Shown: piece by piece, positions 19,901-28,799 of the stretch | Layout: each line of letters begins with the position of its first letter | How positions within the stretch are numbered: position 1 is the stretch's first letter | DNA from: JBAZTO01 sp041661865 | GTDB taxonomy: Bacteria > Planctomycetota > Phycisphaerae > SM23-33 | DNA: 64,000 nt | Direction of reading: 5' to 3' | Assembly (NCBI GenBank): GCA_041661865.1 | Contig: JBAZTO010000007.1 | Coordinates: 1 to 64,000, forward strand | Made by a program: the position numbers and the translations under genes | The notes under the pieces: model-generated | Database searches by the model: none | Told to the model about the DNA's origin: nothing | What the model saw: the letters and a program-made list of their open reading frames with translations, nothing else

Positions 19901-22900
19901 ATGCCGAGATCGGCGGTTCTCTGGGCGACCTGCGCGTGCTGGGGACGATCCGCAAGGTCGAGGTCGACTCCGACAGCCCGGCCGATTCTGCCGGCGGCTG
20001 GGACGGCGTCAACGGCCTGGTTTGGTCACAAAAGCGGATCGGCAGCATTGCCGTGGGCGACGGCCTGGCCGGTTATGGCTCGGCCACCGTGGCGCGTGCG
20101 GGCATCATGTCCACCGGGTCCATCGGCACCGTGAGCATCAAGGGGCCTTATCGGGAGGTCATCCCGCTGCCCACGGCCGACATCAATGAGCGTCTCAAGG
20201 GGACGCAGTACTTCGGCCTGCTGAGCGGCGCCATCATCGGCAAGGCGGGCGGCTACATTACGGCGACCGATTCGGACGGGAATATTATCACCGATCGCCT
20301 CATAGGCGGAACTCAGACGGTCTTCGTCGATGGCGTGGGCAGCGTCACTGGAACCAATGGCGCCCGTTGCTCGGCCTTGATTAATGCTACGGACTTCGAT
20401 GCTTTCCAAGTCATGTTGGACCGCACCATCATGTACAGCGGTGGAATCGGCACCATCAGTTTCTTCGGCCGCGACGCCGCGATCTATGGCACGAGCGTGG
20501 GTGCTCAATACGTACGGAAGATTTCCACCAGCATTGACTCCTACGGCATCGTCGGGATGAACGTCTGGGCCTACGGGACCTACTTGCCCACCGGTTTGAC
20601 CTCGCGAATCGGCGAGATCGATGCCGGCGGCTATGGCATGTATTATTCCACCATTCGTACAACCGGCGGAGACATTGGGATCATCAAGGGCGTGGGCGAC
20701 GAGGCCGACTTCGGCGGCAACACGTTCGTCTCCGACGGGAACCTTAAGTCCATCAGCGGCCGGGACTTCTTTGATAATACTTTCTCCATCGCTAACACCA
20801 TCCAGAGCTTTGACGCTACCGGCGATGTTTACGGCACCAGCGTGGGTGATCAGGGCACCAGGATTGGCAGCATCACCAAGATGAGTGTCGATGGTGATTT
20901 CCGCAACAATGTCTTCGTCGTCTCTGGCGTCATCGGCTCGCTCGACATCGGCGGCTCGTTCATCGACTCAACGCTGATCCTCGACGGCCCGTCCGAGGCC
21001 AACCTCAAGAAGCTGACCGTGGCCGGCGAGACGATGACCGGCACGATCCGCTCCTACGGGCAGATCGGCTCGATCATCAGCAAGGGCTCAGGCGGCATCG
21101 CAGCCGACATCAGCACGGTGGAGGGCGGCTGGAACAACGACGTGGCCCTCATCAGCACCGTCGGCGGCATGACGGGCAGTCTCGACATCGCAGGCAGCCT
21201 GAAGAAGTTCACTTCCGGCGGCTCGCTCGGCTCTGACCCGACGACGACCAGCAGCGGCCGCAGCCAGACGTACAACATCGGCGACGACCTGGGCGATCTG
21301 GAAGTGACCGGCCCAGCCGGCGCCAACGACGTATTCGCCGAGATCAACGTTGGCGGCAATATCGGCACGGTCAATATCGGCGGCACGCTCTACGGCCAGT
21401 TGAACACCAACGGCAACCTCAACTCGCTGACGTTGGGCGGCGGTCTGGGCGGGTGGCTGGACTTCGACCTCGACGGCATCGACGAGACGGCCGCCGGCTC
21501 GGTGGACGTCTTCGGCGACATTGTCAAGATGCAGCTCAACCCAACGAGCGACCTGGTGGCTGACCTGACCGTGGGCGGTTCGCTCAGCAAGCTGACCTTG
21601 ACCAATGCCGACATCGTCGGCGACATCACCAGCCGCTACGGCTCGATCACCGATATTTCGGTGACCGGCGGGAACATCCAGGGCGACCTGGAGGCCCGGT
21701 CCTTCGGCAGGATCACCGTCAGGAATGGCGACGTCAGCGGCGACATCACCGCCACCAGCGGCAACATCGCGTCCTTCAGCCTCCGGGGCGGCACGCTCTC
21801 GGGCAGCATCGAGGCCGAGGGCACGATCGACATGCTGAATATCGTCGGCGGCACCACCGCCGGCCAGACCATCCAGGCCGGCCGGGGCATGGGCAGGCTC
21901 ACCATCACCGGCGACCTCGACGCCGACATTCTGTCAGGGCTGGGGATCGACTCCCTGACCGTCAGGGGCGGCAACATCAACGGCGACGTCAACGCCGAGA
22001 TGACCATCGGAACGGTGACCACCGACAGGGCGATAACCGGAACGCTGCGCAGCGGCTCGTACATCGGCAGGGTCTCCGCCGGCTCGCTGAACGGCGCGAC
22101 GATCTCGTCGGCCTGGAACATTGGCACCGTCAGTGTCACCGGCAACATGGCCAACTCGTTCATCCTGGCCGGCTATGACACCGGGGCCAACGGCGTGGTT
22201 GACGGCGTGGACGACAACCCGATCACCGGCGACGTGCACAGCGGCGACATCGCGTCGGTGAGCATCGGCGGGATGATGAATCGCTCGATCGTGGCCGCCG
22301 GCGTGGCGCCGGGCCCTCACACGGGCGACGCCTACGCCGACTACTTCACGACCCGCGGCGATAATGTGGCCGCCGACGGCGTGAGCAATGTCTTTAAGAT
22401 GACAGTCAGGGGCGGCGCCGGCAGCGGCGCCAACCAGAGCGCCGTCATGGCCGATACGAGCATCGATCCCAAGCTCAAGTCCAGCGTGCCCAATCTGGTC
22501 GTCGACCCCATTGTCGACCCCCTGCTCAATGGCGGGATCGGGACGACCGATTTCGGCCCCGGCACGGCCCAGGGGACGATTCTGCCCAGTTTCGGCCTGA
22601 CCCTGACGCTGACGGGCCAGGGACGCGCCAACTTCAACGAGGCCACCGGCGAGTTGATTCTGGAGCAGACCAATTCCAGCAGCCGGCTGACGCTGACGGG
22701 TTCCTCGGCCCACTGGGCCGGCGGCCTGAGGATCAACGGCTCCGATGACAGCGGCCTGGGCTCGCTGACGGTCGCCGCGGACGTGATCCTCGACGATGTC
22801 AGCATCGACGGCGCGATCGGCACGCTGACGGTGGCCTCCGTCCACAGCGGCGCCAACTGGTCGCTGCCGGGCGGCGTGGGCAGTGCGACCCTGACCGACG

Positions 22901-25656
22901 CCTCTAACGCCGATATCACCGCCGGCTTGATTAAGACTCTCAGCATCGGCGCCTTCACCGGCGCCCTGACAGCCGACGGCATCGGCACGCTGACGGCGAC
23001 GGCTGACCTGGACGGCGACGTGACGAGCACGCTGGGCGGCATTACTTCCGTGACGATCAGGTCCGGCGACCTGGACGGCGACATCACCAGCCGCGGCACG
23101 CTGGGCAGCCTCCAGGTGGGCGGCGACGTCGATGGCAGCGTGAGCGTCACCCACGGCAACCTGACGACCTTCAGGGCCGGGACCGGCTTCGACGGCCAGG
23201 TTGACGTTGCCCGCGGCGGCACGACGAGCCTCACGGTCACTGCTGGCGACTTGAGCGGCAGCTACCGTACGGCCACGGGCCTGGGCAGCGTCACGGTCAG
23301 CAAGGGCGGCCTTGACGGGTTGGTCAGCGCCGGCGGTAATGTGAGCAGGATCGCGGTTTCCGGCGTGCTGTCGGGCCGCGTCTGGACGGGCGGCAACCTG
23401 GACGGCCTCACGGCCGGCAGCATGGACGGCGGCATGGTCGCAGCCTCCGGCAACTTCAAGCAGGCGACCCTCAAGGGCGACATGACCGACAGTTCGCTCT
23501 ATGCCGGCTTCAACCCCGGCGACGGCGGCTACGTCCCCAACGAGACGGGCAACCTGATGCTGGATGCCTTCGCCGACCCGGCCAACGACGGTCAGGTGGA
23601 CCAGGTTCTGGGCGGCAGCGTCGGCAGGGTGACCATCGGCGGCGAGATGACCGCGTCGGTGGTGTCGGCGGGCGTCGATCCCGGAGCCGACGGCTACATC
23701 GGCACAGCCGACGACCGTGTCGGCGGGGCCGGGACCGTCGGCAGCGTCACCGTGAAGGAAGGCATCTACGGCTCGGGCAGCGGGTCCTACGGCGTCTACG
23801 CCGCCACGGGCATGCCCGTGGTCCTGTGCTTCGGCCGGCAACCGTTCGTGTCCACCGGAAACGTCTCCTACGGCTCGATGAGTTCCGCCGGCGGCAACCT
23901 GACGGTCACGAATGTGACGATGACCGCCAACAAGCTCCTCATCACCTTCAGCCACCGCATCGACCTCTCGACGGTGGCGCTGGGCGACACGCTCAAACTC
24001 TACGTGTCGGAAACCATGGCCTTTGACCCGCTGGAGACCACGGAACTGGCCAGCCGCCTCAAGGCCCCGACGTTCGATACAAGCACGAACCAACTGGTCC
24101 TGACGCTCAAGACCGGCACGTGGCAGACGCTGGCCAACAGCGGCCTGGGCGAGATGTACAAGCTGGTGCTGGACGGCACCGACGGGGCCGGCGTGGACGG
24201 CTACATCACCGACAGCCGCGGCCAGCTTCTCGACGGCGAGTTTACCGGTTCCTTCCCCAGCGGCAACGGCCAGGCCGGCGGCGATTTCACTTACACGATC
24301 ATGCGGGCCGACCGGCCGGACACGTTCGTGGACGCCATCGACGCGGGCATGCTGCCGCTGGTGCTGGATGGCGGCTCGATGCTCGTGGGCAACACGCTGA
24401 CCTCGTGGAACGACGTGGACGTCTACAGCTTCACCGCCGACGCCTACGACTACTTTAGCGCCCAGATCCTGGGCAGCATGTATTACGGATCGTCGGTGGT
24501 CGAGATGTGCCTGTTCTACCAGGACACCCAGGGCACCGCGACGCTCGCGGATGACACCTTCGAGTCCGTCACGCACATTGTGACCGGCGGCAGCCAGACT
24601 ATCCCGTTCCTGGCCGTGGAATTGCCCGAGACGGCCACTTACTTCCTCGCGGTGACCCCGGCAGGTTACACGCCGGACGACTACAGCTACCAGGTCAGGA
24701 TGACGCTGGCCTCCAGCGACAGCGCCCTTCTGGCTGACCTGGGCGGGGCCTTGCCCGCCGACCAGCAGATCGCCTATGTCAGCAACTACCTTGGCGAGCA
24801 CAATAACTCGCAGGGCTACAACGATCCCAAGCAGCTGGTCTACATCAACTTCGACGGCGGCATCGCGACGAAGTACGAGGAGAATAGCAGCGTCACGGTG
24901 ACCGCCTTCGACCTCTCGCTGCTGGACCCGTCGCTGAGGGGCATGGAGGACACGCTCATTTACGGCGATGCCGACGTTACCGGGATCATGGACAACATCG
25001 TCAGCATCTACAGCAACATCGCGGGCACCGCTCCGGGCGACCTGGATGTTCACTGGATCGATCCCACCAATGCCGCGGACTGGGCCCAGTACCTTGCCGA
25101 CGACGCAGAAGGCCTGTGGTTTACCACGATCGACCCGTCGGTCAAGGGATTGGACTCCAGCACGGACTTCACCACGGTCTTTGTGGGTGAGGCCGATCAG
25201 CGGACATTTACCCCGGGTGGTATCCTCTGGGGCCAAGCGAGCAATGTGGATGAATCCAACATGAGCAAGGCCGACAATGCCTTGGTTCTGACCAACAACT
25301 TCGCGTGGGCGGGCAGTGACGCCGCCAGTACCTACGGGCGGTCGTATGCCGGATCGGTGGACGCACGACTGATGGACTATAGCACCGAACTGGCCAACAC
25401 CATCGCACACGAACCTGGCCATGTGCTGGGCCTGAATCACCAGCCCACCGACAGGAGCCATTATCTGCTGCAATCCGACGACCCGGACAATAACCCCGCC
25501 ACACCGAACGACTCCAACCGAGGGGTGGGCCTGATGGCCTACTACCCGATGTCGGTATCGATGAAGGAAGTGACGCAGCTCGGAACGGCGAAACTGAATG
25601 AGTTCACCATCGGGCAGGTGGACACCCAGGCACAGTTGCTGTGGTGGCTGTCCTAG
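13990..25656 (+). CDS. Giant secreted repeat protein with planctomycete LEGRLLL signal and C-terminal metzincin protease motif
   Basis: The product has 3888 residues. The N-terminal LENLEGRLLL (17-26) matches the motif placed at the start of very large planctomycete extracellular proteins. Residues about 240-1280 hold repeated propeller-like blades (LYAVTSSNLYLVNAATG, FDSAGNLFGVHDNTLW). A PPC-like domain lies near 1378-1512 (DREQDWYALSLMAGQTF). Residues about 1520-3290 are short Gly-rich beta-helix-like rungs of the form GNIGTVNIGGTLYGQL. A second PPC-like domain is near 3440-3574. At the end, HEPGHVLGLNH (3807-3817) is a full HExxHxxGxxH zinc site and Met3849 in GLMAYYP fits the Met-turn 32 residues later, as in metzincins. 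ATG 13990 follows AAGGAG at 13977-13982. The likely role is a cell-surface or matrix adhesin with a protease end; self-processing is conceivable. The large antisense open frame is a codon shadow. Confidence 0.88.
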   Translation: MQLPPRNRQADPGFPCLENLEGRLLLTTLTIPTSGDYQRFLYHSSQDETVLVTFGGQVGDTIELLAMDYGNNVVDLPGVLMSQASQFYFGPDDVVPWPGGMYGELVTFGDDSTTWVENVSMAEIFAVYVAKSSPDTVMTFSTVSGTLNDAEEPLWSETISTWGGTSANLVLMAPDPLAAPSGSGGALVGGEYWYTDDSGKPVYGAVSSDAALSVNPTGAFPGGALRPGITVANSQVTDQNTDHPEGVGNSVQALAIGPDGKFYVVDSGVFSSDSYSDTTSFGAGLIVNTLAIGANSRFYSVDNARGTILDKGDGLGGDIDALAFNSAGVMYWVDNTSTGSTRNTLWRSLSPDSAPISIGTIQDGLSPGLSYDVKSLAFDENGVLYGLATVVDLDPSTPPEIPLPASAVYLIKIDTGTGLAHRGPRVQDTDPATTDWPIAIAFDGSGNMYGVDGSDNLVSINHQFDNEGIEPENGQMQVIAHLNQTGITGIEFVNGLLYAVTSSNLYLVNAATGACTDLGPTGVSDMDSLAFDPTDPTHLYSATHHVGGQQPLQISLDSAARLLVGGSEGDIDDALPLIDASNPDLAYRSVHAMAFNGSLLYATGEAVDTDFADGFDDAPAGVFFLQIDPATGAVTRLAALSGPEDLSGMAFDSAGNLFGVHDNTLWTINLGTGVATSVSAGLPANMIGLQFVSIGGNDVLFGLTSGGDLYSINPADGDATLLGDTNFTTHAGLAVDPANPDFLWTASDAGSYVLADIPLFGRLVKNDQGTVLGKLQLKDSIQAAYTFQMGGMDFNSAGQLYAFATVVNIDPLNVDSAADQARPWLVRIDPTTGVVTRIAQVTTNQPLTTLSFYDSTEYFPRDTIFTTDVGVTDVSNVTNLGVNATNLAINNGFYYTVTATDLISTDTMWNPVVGSVGALAEVSEIDKEPDEITISFGNINSSDFDDTGRLWAVGEVLDTSDQEPNYSGTHLLQISTERFVHIIPGEDGAPDTYVYRVAVTVGPALSRTFSTISFSGSTLYGIDAATGNTLYTIDRTTGATTLLAQLDAGSVAEPFIGIEVLNGYMLGVTATHLYLIDPSTGKCVDLGATTGVTDLTGLANNPAQGDVLYGVGSDGKVWEIGFAVQLKTVRMDGTTVARSAIRDSLTATTPFGITGMDFSNGRLYAVVNYGQGLGQLLNGSWVTGKQILYEINPVSGQATMQSWLWPDGGLSSLSADPNDPNILWATDLITAHSSLDEAYQVAKIDMGGQDVDRIMIAGTLAGRLETAGNLDTLYMGYLWGNIVVSKDLGTIATRTGAAGVFDGDGNFYTPSTGSGIYVDGSLGMVDSRGDSLDFYSAVYAGNTLENTLTDRTIYELEVATQDWKEEDFSFPWIMGYMDDYSNDTPEQAQFLSSSTGNFTLNGTLYNDAGILPKPNNDAVTSSTFLTDREQDWYALSLMAGQTFVMDGTLDASTDVFLFDASGHLMGTYGYETLGTTLKSLTFTAPAAGVYYIAVAGREGKDGSGGDYQLNFTNATAAALGAINIVGNYGNGGKDAKINHVAHADEQSGNVLVENGGNLGAIVVSGRTYGLDVYATGGGNIGAVRADEIGVDTSGTEIATNIAIISSEGNIGSVSTITGAMYSKIYAGANDGAFNADAFIQNISVATEYRFGSILSASGSIGVIDVGGIFGQSTIRAGSDGEGGNIDLIRAGSFGGVDTDNRTVGIPRLYTGDGGNVGYVYVVGEIWQALNGNSGIAHAIAQPYTGPLIDDGGGSLRITPVPTTSGLIVPSVYTPRISYISIPVNDGAGQVIARLMVDGSVNMTVTGNFEISDLDIGAGWGVPDPAHDDLRPTTATVNIGGSGVADIYFAHDGAARSSGNNPNGDGTGGDTSGGNFEVVNLVNRTRGDLVSGHFGAAVGNLVLGGSLGYLDDGSTGAWLHGAEVAPASADIADEPQYGWFGGWMNGLMIDGIATDQPGTTVGATKDDFGLDYAEIGGSLGDLRVLGTIRKVEVDSDSPADSAGGWDGVNGLVWSQKRIGSIAVGDGLAGYGSATVARAGIMSTGSIGTVSIKGPYREVIPLPTADINERLKGTQYFGLLSGAIIGKAGGYITATDSDGNIITDRLIGGTQTVFVDGVGSVTGTNGARCSALINATDFDAFQVMLDRTIMYSGGIGTISFFGRDAAIYGTSVGAQYVRKISTSIDSYGIVGMNVWAYGTYLPTGLTSRIGEIDAGGYGMYYSTIRTTGGDIGIIKGVGDEADFGGNTFVSDGNLKSISGRDFFDNTFSIANTIQSFDATGDVYGTSVGDQGTRIGSITKMSVDGDFRNNVFVVSGVIGSLDIGGSFIDSTLILDGPSEANLKKLTVAGETMTGTIRSYGQIGSIISKGSGGIAADISTVEGGWNNDVALISTVGGMTGSLDIAGSLKKFTSGGSLGSDPTTTSSGRSQTYNIGDDLGDLEVTGPAGANDVFAEINVGGNIGTVNIGGTLYGQLNTNGNLNSLTLGGGLGGWLDFDLDGIDETAAGSVDVFGDIVKMQLNPTSDLVADLTVGGSLSKLTLTNADIVGDITSRYGSITDISVTGGNIQGDLEARSFGRITVRNGDVSGDITATSGNIASFSLRGGTLSGSIEAEGTIDMLNIVGGTTAGQTIQAGRGMGRLTITGDLDADILSGLGIDSLTVRGGNINGDVNAEMTIGTVTTDRAITGTLRSGSYIGRVSAGSLNGATISSAWNIGTVSVTGNMANSFILAGYDTGANGVVDGVDDNPITGDVHSGDIASVSIGGMMNRSIVAAGVAPGPHTGDAYADYFTTRGDNVAADGVSNVFKMTVRGGAGSGANQSAVMADTSIDPKLKSSVPNLVVDPIVDPLLNGGIGTTDFGPGTAQGTILPSFGLTLTLTGQGRANFNEATGELILEQTNSSSRLTLTGSSAHWAGGLRINGSDDSGLGSLTVAADVILDDVSIDGAIGTLTVASVHSGANWSLPGGVGSATLTDASNADITAGLIKTLSIGAFTGALTADGIGTLTATADLDGDVTSTLGGITSVTIRSGDLDGDITSRGTLGSLQVGGDVDGSVSVTHGNLTTFRAGTGFDGQVDVARGGTTSLTVTAGDLSGSYRTATGLGSVTVSKGGLDGLVSAGGNVSRIAVSGVLSGRVWTGGNLDGLTAGSMDGGMVAASGNFKQATLKGDMTDSSLYAGFNPGDGGYVPNETGNLMLDAFADPANDGQVDQVLGGSVGRVTIGGEMTASVVSAGVDPGADGYIGTADDRVGGAGTVGSVTVKEGIYGSGSGSYGVYAATGMPVVLCFGRQPFVSTGNVSYGSMSSAGGNLTVTNVTMTANKLLITFSHRIDLSTVALGDTLKLYVSETMAFDPLETTELASRLKAPTFDTSTNQLVLTLKTGTWQTLANSGLGEMYKLVLDGTDGAGVDGYITDSRGQLLDGEFTGSFPSGNGQAGGDFTYTIMRADRPDTFVDAIDAGMLPLVLDGGSMLVGNTLTSWNDVDVYSFTADAYDYFSAQILGSMYYGSSVVEMCLFYQDTQGTATLADDTFESVTHIVTGGSQTIPFLAVELPETATYFLAVTPAGYTPDDYSYQVRMTLASSDSALLADLGGALPADQQIAYVSNYLGEHNNSQGYNDPKQLVYINFDGGIATKYEENSSVTVTAFDLSLLDPSLRGMEDTLIYGDADVTGIMDNIVSIYSNIAGTAPGDLDVHWIDPTNAADWAQYLADDAEGLWFTTIDPSVKGLDSSTDFTTVFVGEADQRTFTPGGILWGQASNVDESNMSKADNALVLTNNFAWAGSDAASTYGRSYAGSVDARLMDYSTELANTIAHEPGHVLGLNHQPTDRSHYLLQSDDPDNNPATPNDSNRGVGLMAYYPMSVSMKEVTQLGTAKLNEFTIGQVDTQAQLLWWLS

Positions 25657-25660
25657 TAGT

Positions 25661-25776
25661 CCTTCACAACTAATTTTGCTGGTGCCACGGTCAAGCGTTG
25701 TTTGCTTGGCCGTGCGGACACCCCCAAGCACACGACGCTTGGGGGTGGCACGAACTCACAATTTTAGCTGTGAAGA
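25661..25776. repeat. Two-hairpin repeat element, copy A, with outer imperfect inverted repeats
   Basis: The core is GTGCCAC (25682-25688) to GTGGCAC (25745-25751). Hairpin 1 is CACGGTCAAGC/GCTTGGCCGTG (25686-25696 and 25704-25714) with loop GTTGTTT. Hairpin 2 is CACCCCCAAGC/GCTTGGGGGTG (25719-25729 and 25737-25747) with loop ACACGAC. Outside the core, CCTTCACAACTAATTTTG (25661-25678) and the complement of 25757-25776 form an imperfect inverted repeat. A second copy with different stems but near-identical loops lies at 60313-60381. It occupies the gap between the giant gene and the convergent helicase gene. The remaining bases, 25777-25989, show no gene. Confidence 0.85.
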
Positions 25777-25989
25777 ACTGCTGGAGCCGATCGGGAAGAA
25801 AAGCGGCTTGGTATGCCAGGGCATCACCGAACGGGCGCTGCTGGGGCGATTGAAGGATCTGTGCGGTGTTTGTCGGTCCGAGGAGTCCGACAAGTACACT
25901 TCCCGGTTGCTTCCACACTCGCCGCAATAACTGCCTATTTACGGCAGCTTCCGCCGGAATCCAATGATTCATCCCACAGGAGGTCAGGA

Positions 25990-28518
25990 TCAATTCGGCG
26001 GAACCATCACAGCCAGCACAGACTGGAGTATGCTTGTCAATGTCTGGATTGATTCCCTGCTTTGCGGAAGCGGCAGTTTGAGGTAGCTCTTGCCGGTGGC
26101 CTCATCTCGGCCAATCAGGCGGCCCGAAGCACCTGTCGCGTCAGTCACGCCGGCACTTGGGTCTTGGCGGAGCGACTGGCCAATCTCATGAAGGAACGCG
26201 GCCCCAGTCGTCAACAGGTCACTCAAGACTTGAGATGGCGAGGCCAGTTGCCCGGCCGGGGTTGATTGCCCGCCCCTGGATGCGGCGCCGCCCGCCGTCG
26301 GGCTGAGGGAAGTGCTATCATCTGCGAGAGTCGGCCGCAATGTCGGCGTGTTTGCCAGATCAGCGGCATCGCCGCCGGGGCCGATCCGGCCGTCTCCGTT
26401 GTCCCCATCACTGGACGGCACCTGGTTCGGAATGCTTGTCGTCGCCTTCTCCACCGAATCCATGAACTGCTTCAGCCGCGTTCCGCCCAGGAAGACCTCG
26501 TTCTTCCCGCCGTCCAGCACGCCGGTAAACATGGACTTCTTGAACTTCAAGAGGCCCAGCATGCTTTCCTCGATCGTGCCCTTGGCGATGAAGTTGATCA
26601 CCCGCACCGGCCGATGCTGGCCGAGGCGATGCACGCGCCCGATCCGTTGTTCCAGCACGGCCGGGTTCCACGGCAAATCCATGTTCGCCACTACACTCGC
26701 GTGCTGAAGGTTCAGCCCCACGCCACCGGCATCGGTGGACAGGAACAAGCGACAGGACGAATCTTCACGAAAGCGACTGACCAGGTCCTTTCGCTTCGGT
26801 CCCGGCACTCCGCCGTGGAAAAGCACGTGGCCGAGACGGCGCTTCGCCAATCGCCGGACGATCAATTCATGCGTGCCGAGCCACTGGCTGAAAATGACGG
26901 CCTTGGCATCGCGGTCCTCCAGCACTTCATCCAGTAACGTCGCCAGTTCGTCGGCCTTGTAGCCGTGGTCGGTTTCTTTGTCCAGCAGGAATGTGCTGTT
27001 GCAGCTCATCCGCATGTTCTGAAGGGCACAGGTCATTCGCCTCTGGTCGATCTCGGAAATATATCCGTATCGCCGCCACTTCAATACGATCCGAGCGACG
27101 ATCTCGCGGTTCTCCTCGTGATGGGCCATCTGCTGGTCGGTCATCGGCACGAAGAACTGCTTCTCCAGCCGCTCGGGCAGTTCCTTGAGCACCGCATCTT
27201 TGGTTCGCCGCACGAGAATGGGTTCCAGCGTCCGCGAAATGTCGTCGAGCTTCTTATAGCCAACGACCCGGCCGCTCTCATCGAGGTGCTGGTGCGTCGC
27301 CAGAAAGCGAAACATCGGCCCAAGTCGATGGCGGTCCACAAACTCGATGATGGAATGCAGTTCCTCCAGCCGGTTCTCCAGCGGCGTGCCGGTGAGCACA
27401 AAGGCATAGTCCGAGTCGAGCTTTTTGACGGCCTGGGCGGCGCGGGTCTTCCAGTTCTTGATCCGCTGGGCCTCGTCCAGAATGATGAGGTCGTACTCGC
27501 CTTGCTGGATGATTTCCAAATCACGATGGATCACGTCGTAGTTGACGATCTTGTAGAACGACTCGGCCGCATATCGCTGCCGCCGCGATGCCATCAGGCC
27601 CTCGACCACGACGGCCGATCGGCCCGTGAATTTTTCGATTTCGCGCTGCCACTGATGCTTCAGCGAGGTCGGGCAGATCACCAGCACGCGCTGAATGTCC
27701 GCGTGGCGAGCGAGGATCTCGGCCGCGGCGATGGCCTGGATGGTCTTGCCAAGGCCCATGTCGTCGGCGATCAGGCATCGGCCGGCGCGGGCGGCGAACA
27801 ACGCTCCCTCGCACTGGTAAGCATACAGGCGAATCTTTAGCAGTGAGTTGAACGTCTTGTCCGCCGCGCCCTTGGGAAAGGCCGCATCGATGCGGTGGAT
27901 CAATTCCACCCGATCGCGGGCCTGGGAGATGAACTCCATGGCGTCGTCGTAACATCGGACCTCATGTCCCCCGTACACATCGCCGGTTGCCCGGCTGAGG
28001 AATTCATGGAAGCGGCAATAGGCTTCCGAGGGCAGGACGTTGTCCTTGTCGAAGAATTTGGCGGCAAGTTTCCGCAACGACGTCGGGCATTCCGTCCCGG
28101 CCTGAAAGACCACCTCGCGCTTGGCGCCATACCGCAGGTAGACTTCGCTATACGCCGGGTGAAAACCTTGGGCGAAGGCCGTCTCTGCGCCCTTCGCGCG
28201 GCGCAGGCGGCCCAGCGTGAACTCGATGTGCTTGCACGTGCCCAGGGTATTGGTGGCATAGTCCGGGCAGGAGCAGTAGTTCATGCCCAACCCTTCGCCG
28301 CGGATCGCGACGCGATAAGTTCGCTTCGTTTGAGGGTTGGTGACCTCGAACTCAGAGAAGATCGGCTCGCCGCCGATATTCCTCAGCTTGAAATCCTGCT
28401 CGCCGGCGAACTGTCGTCGCAGCGCAACTTGCCAGGCCTCCAGGCTGAGATCCTCCGGCTTGCGGAGACGCGAAACCTGCTTTTTCCTGTCGATCTTCCT
28501 TGTTTGCTCGATGTTCAT
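25990..28518 (-). CDS. SNF2-family helicase with N-terminal SWIM zinc finger
   Basis: The protein has 842 residues. A SWIM zinc motif, CSCPDYATNTLGTCKH (82-97), precedes an SNF2 ATPase core: Walker A DDMGLGKT (residues 252-259), DEAQ box at 348-351 (instead of DEGH or DEAH), and a helicase C lobe with STDAGGVGLNLQ and the arginine-finger segment QRIGRVHRLGQ. The last 130 or so residues are Ser/Thr/Gly-rich and probably disordered. These bacterial Swi2/Snf2 relatives (HepA/RapA-like) remodel protein-nucleic acid complexes, for example recycling RNA polymerase; the exact role is unknown. The start lies 20 bases downstream of the DUF6429-like stop, so both are probably one transcript. No defence-system partner such as a DISARM or phospholipase gene is nearby. 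Confidence 0.88.
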   Translation of the reverse strand: MNIEQTRKIDRKKQVSRLRKPEDLSLEAWQVALRRQFAGEQDFKLRNIGGEPIFSEFEVTNPQTKRTYRVAIRGEGLGMNYCSCPDYATNTLGTCKHIEFTLGRLRRAKGAETAFAQGFHPAYSEVYLRYGAKREVVFQAGTECPTSLRKLAAKFFDKDNVLPSEAYCRFHEFLSRATGDVYGGHEVRCYDDAMEFISQARDRVELIHRIDAAFPKGAADKTFNSLLKIRLYAYQCEGALFAARAGRCLIADDMGLGKTIQAIAAAEILARHADIQRVLVICPTSLKHQWQREIEKFTGRSAVVVEGLMASRRQRYAAESFYKIVNYDVIHRDLEIIQQGEYDLIILDEAQRIKNWKTRAAQAVKKLDSDYAFVLTGTPLENRLEELHSIIEFVDRHRLGPMFRFLATHQHLDESGRVVGYKKLDDISRTLEPILVRRTKDAVLKELPERLEKQFFVPMTDQQMAHHEENREIVARIVLKWRRYGYISEIDQRRMTCALQNMRMSCNSTFLLDKETDHGYKADELATLLDEVLEDRDAKAVIFSQWLGTHELIVRRLAKRRLGHVLFHGGVPGPKRKDLVSRFREDSSCRLFLSTDAGGVGLNLQHASVVANMDLPWNPAVLEQRIGRVHRLGQHRPVRVINFIAKGTIEESMLGLLKFKKSMFTGVLDGGKNEVFLGGTRLKQFMDSVEKATTSIPNQVPSSDGDNGDGRIGPGGDAADLANTPTLRPTLADDSTSLSPTAGGAASRGGQSTPAGQLASPSQVLSDLLTTGAAFLHEIGQSLRQDPSAGVTDATGASGRLIGRDEATGKSYLKLPLPQSRESIQTLTSILQSVLAVMVPPN

Positions 28519-28538
28519 GGGTTTTTATCCAACCCCTT

Positions 28539-28799
28539 TCACGCTTGTTCCGGCGCACTTCGGTCCCGAACACCGAAGTGCTTCCAGAAGAGTTCCTTCG
28601 ACAATTGGGCGCCTTCTTCGGACATCACCACGGACCGGGCCTTGCCTTTGGGGTCGCTGATATAGCCTTTGTCGCACAGTCGGTCGAGGGCGTCCCAATC
28701 GAAGCCTTTCCAGGCCCGCGTCGCCGGATCGTCACGAAAACTGACCAGATACATAAGCGCCAACGTCAACTCGTCCACCTTGTCCTTGTCGTATTCCAT
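28539..28799 (-). CDS. Small DUF6429-like protein
   Basis: The protein has 86 residues beginning MEYDKDKVDELTLALMYL, followed by WKGFDWDALDRLCDKGYISDP. This is the pattern of the small DUF6429 family (recalled resemblance). A winged-helix-like fold is plausible from the alternation of helices and the KGYI turn (inference). The inner ATG at 28799 is preferred because AGAGGTG sits just upstream; a longer frame to 28862 lacks such a site. It is upstream of and close to the SNF2 helicase gene on the same strand. Function unknown. Confidence 0.75.
   Translation of the reverse strand: MEYDKDKVDELTLALMYLVSFRDDPATRAWKGFDWDALDRLCDKGYISDPKGKARSVVMSEEGAQLSKELFWKHFGVRDRSAPEQA

Noticed and set aside
21300..22100. 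Dense short repeats inside the giant gene considered as a CRISPR array or minisatellite
   Set aside because: The repetition is at protein level (Gly-rich beta-helix rungs) with variable DNA and one continuous reading frame; there are no fixed repeat-spacer units or cas genes.
21934..25731. Antisense open frame of 1265 codons opposite the giant gene
   Set aside because: It is a frame shadow of the high-GC, Gly/Asp-rich repeats. It is His/Arg/Gly-rich, has no domain or ribosome site, and overlaps a gene with clear signals.
25691..25993. Minus-strand frame of 100 codons across repeat copy A
   Set aside because: The frame runs through the hairpins, has no ribosome site and gives a protein with no family resemblance; the repeat structure explains the sequence better.
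25990..28799. SNF2 helicase plus small protein considered as an antiphage defence system
   Set aside because: No nuclease, methyltransferase or phospholipase partner lies nearby, and the surroundings are ordinary metabolic and surface genes. SWIM/SNF2 proteins are common housekeeping remodellers.
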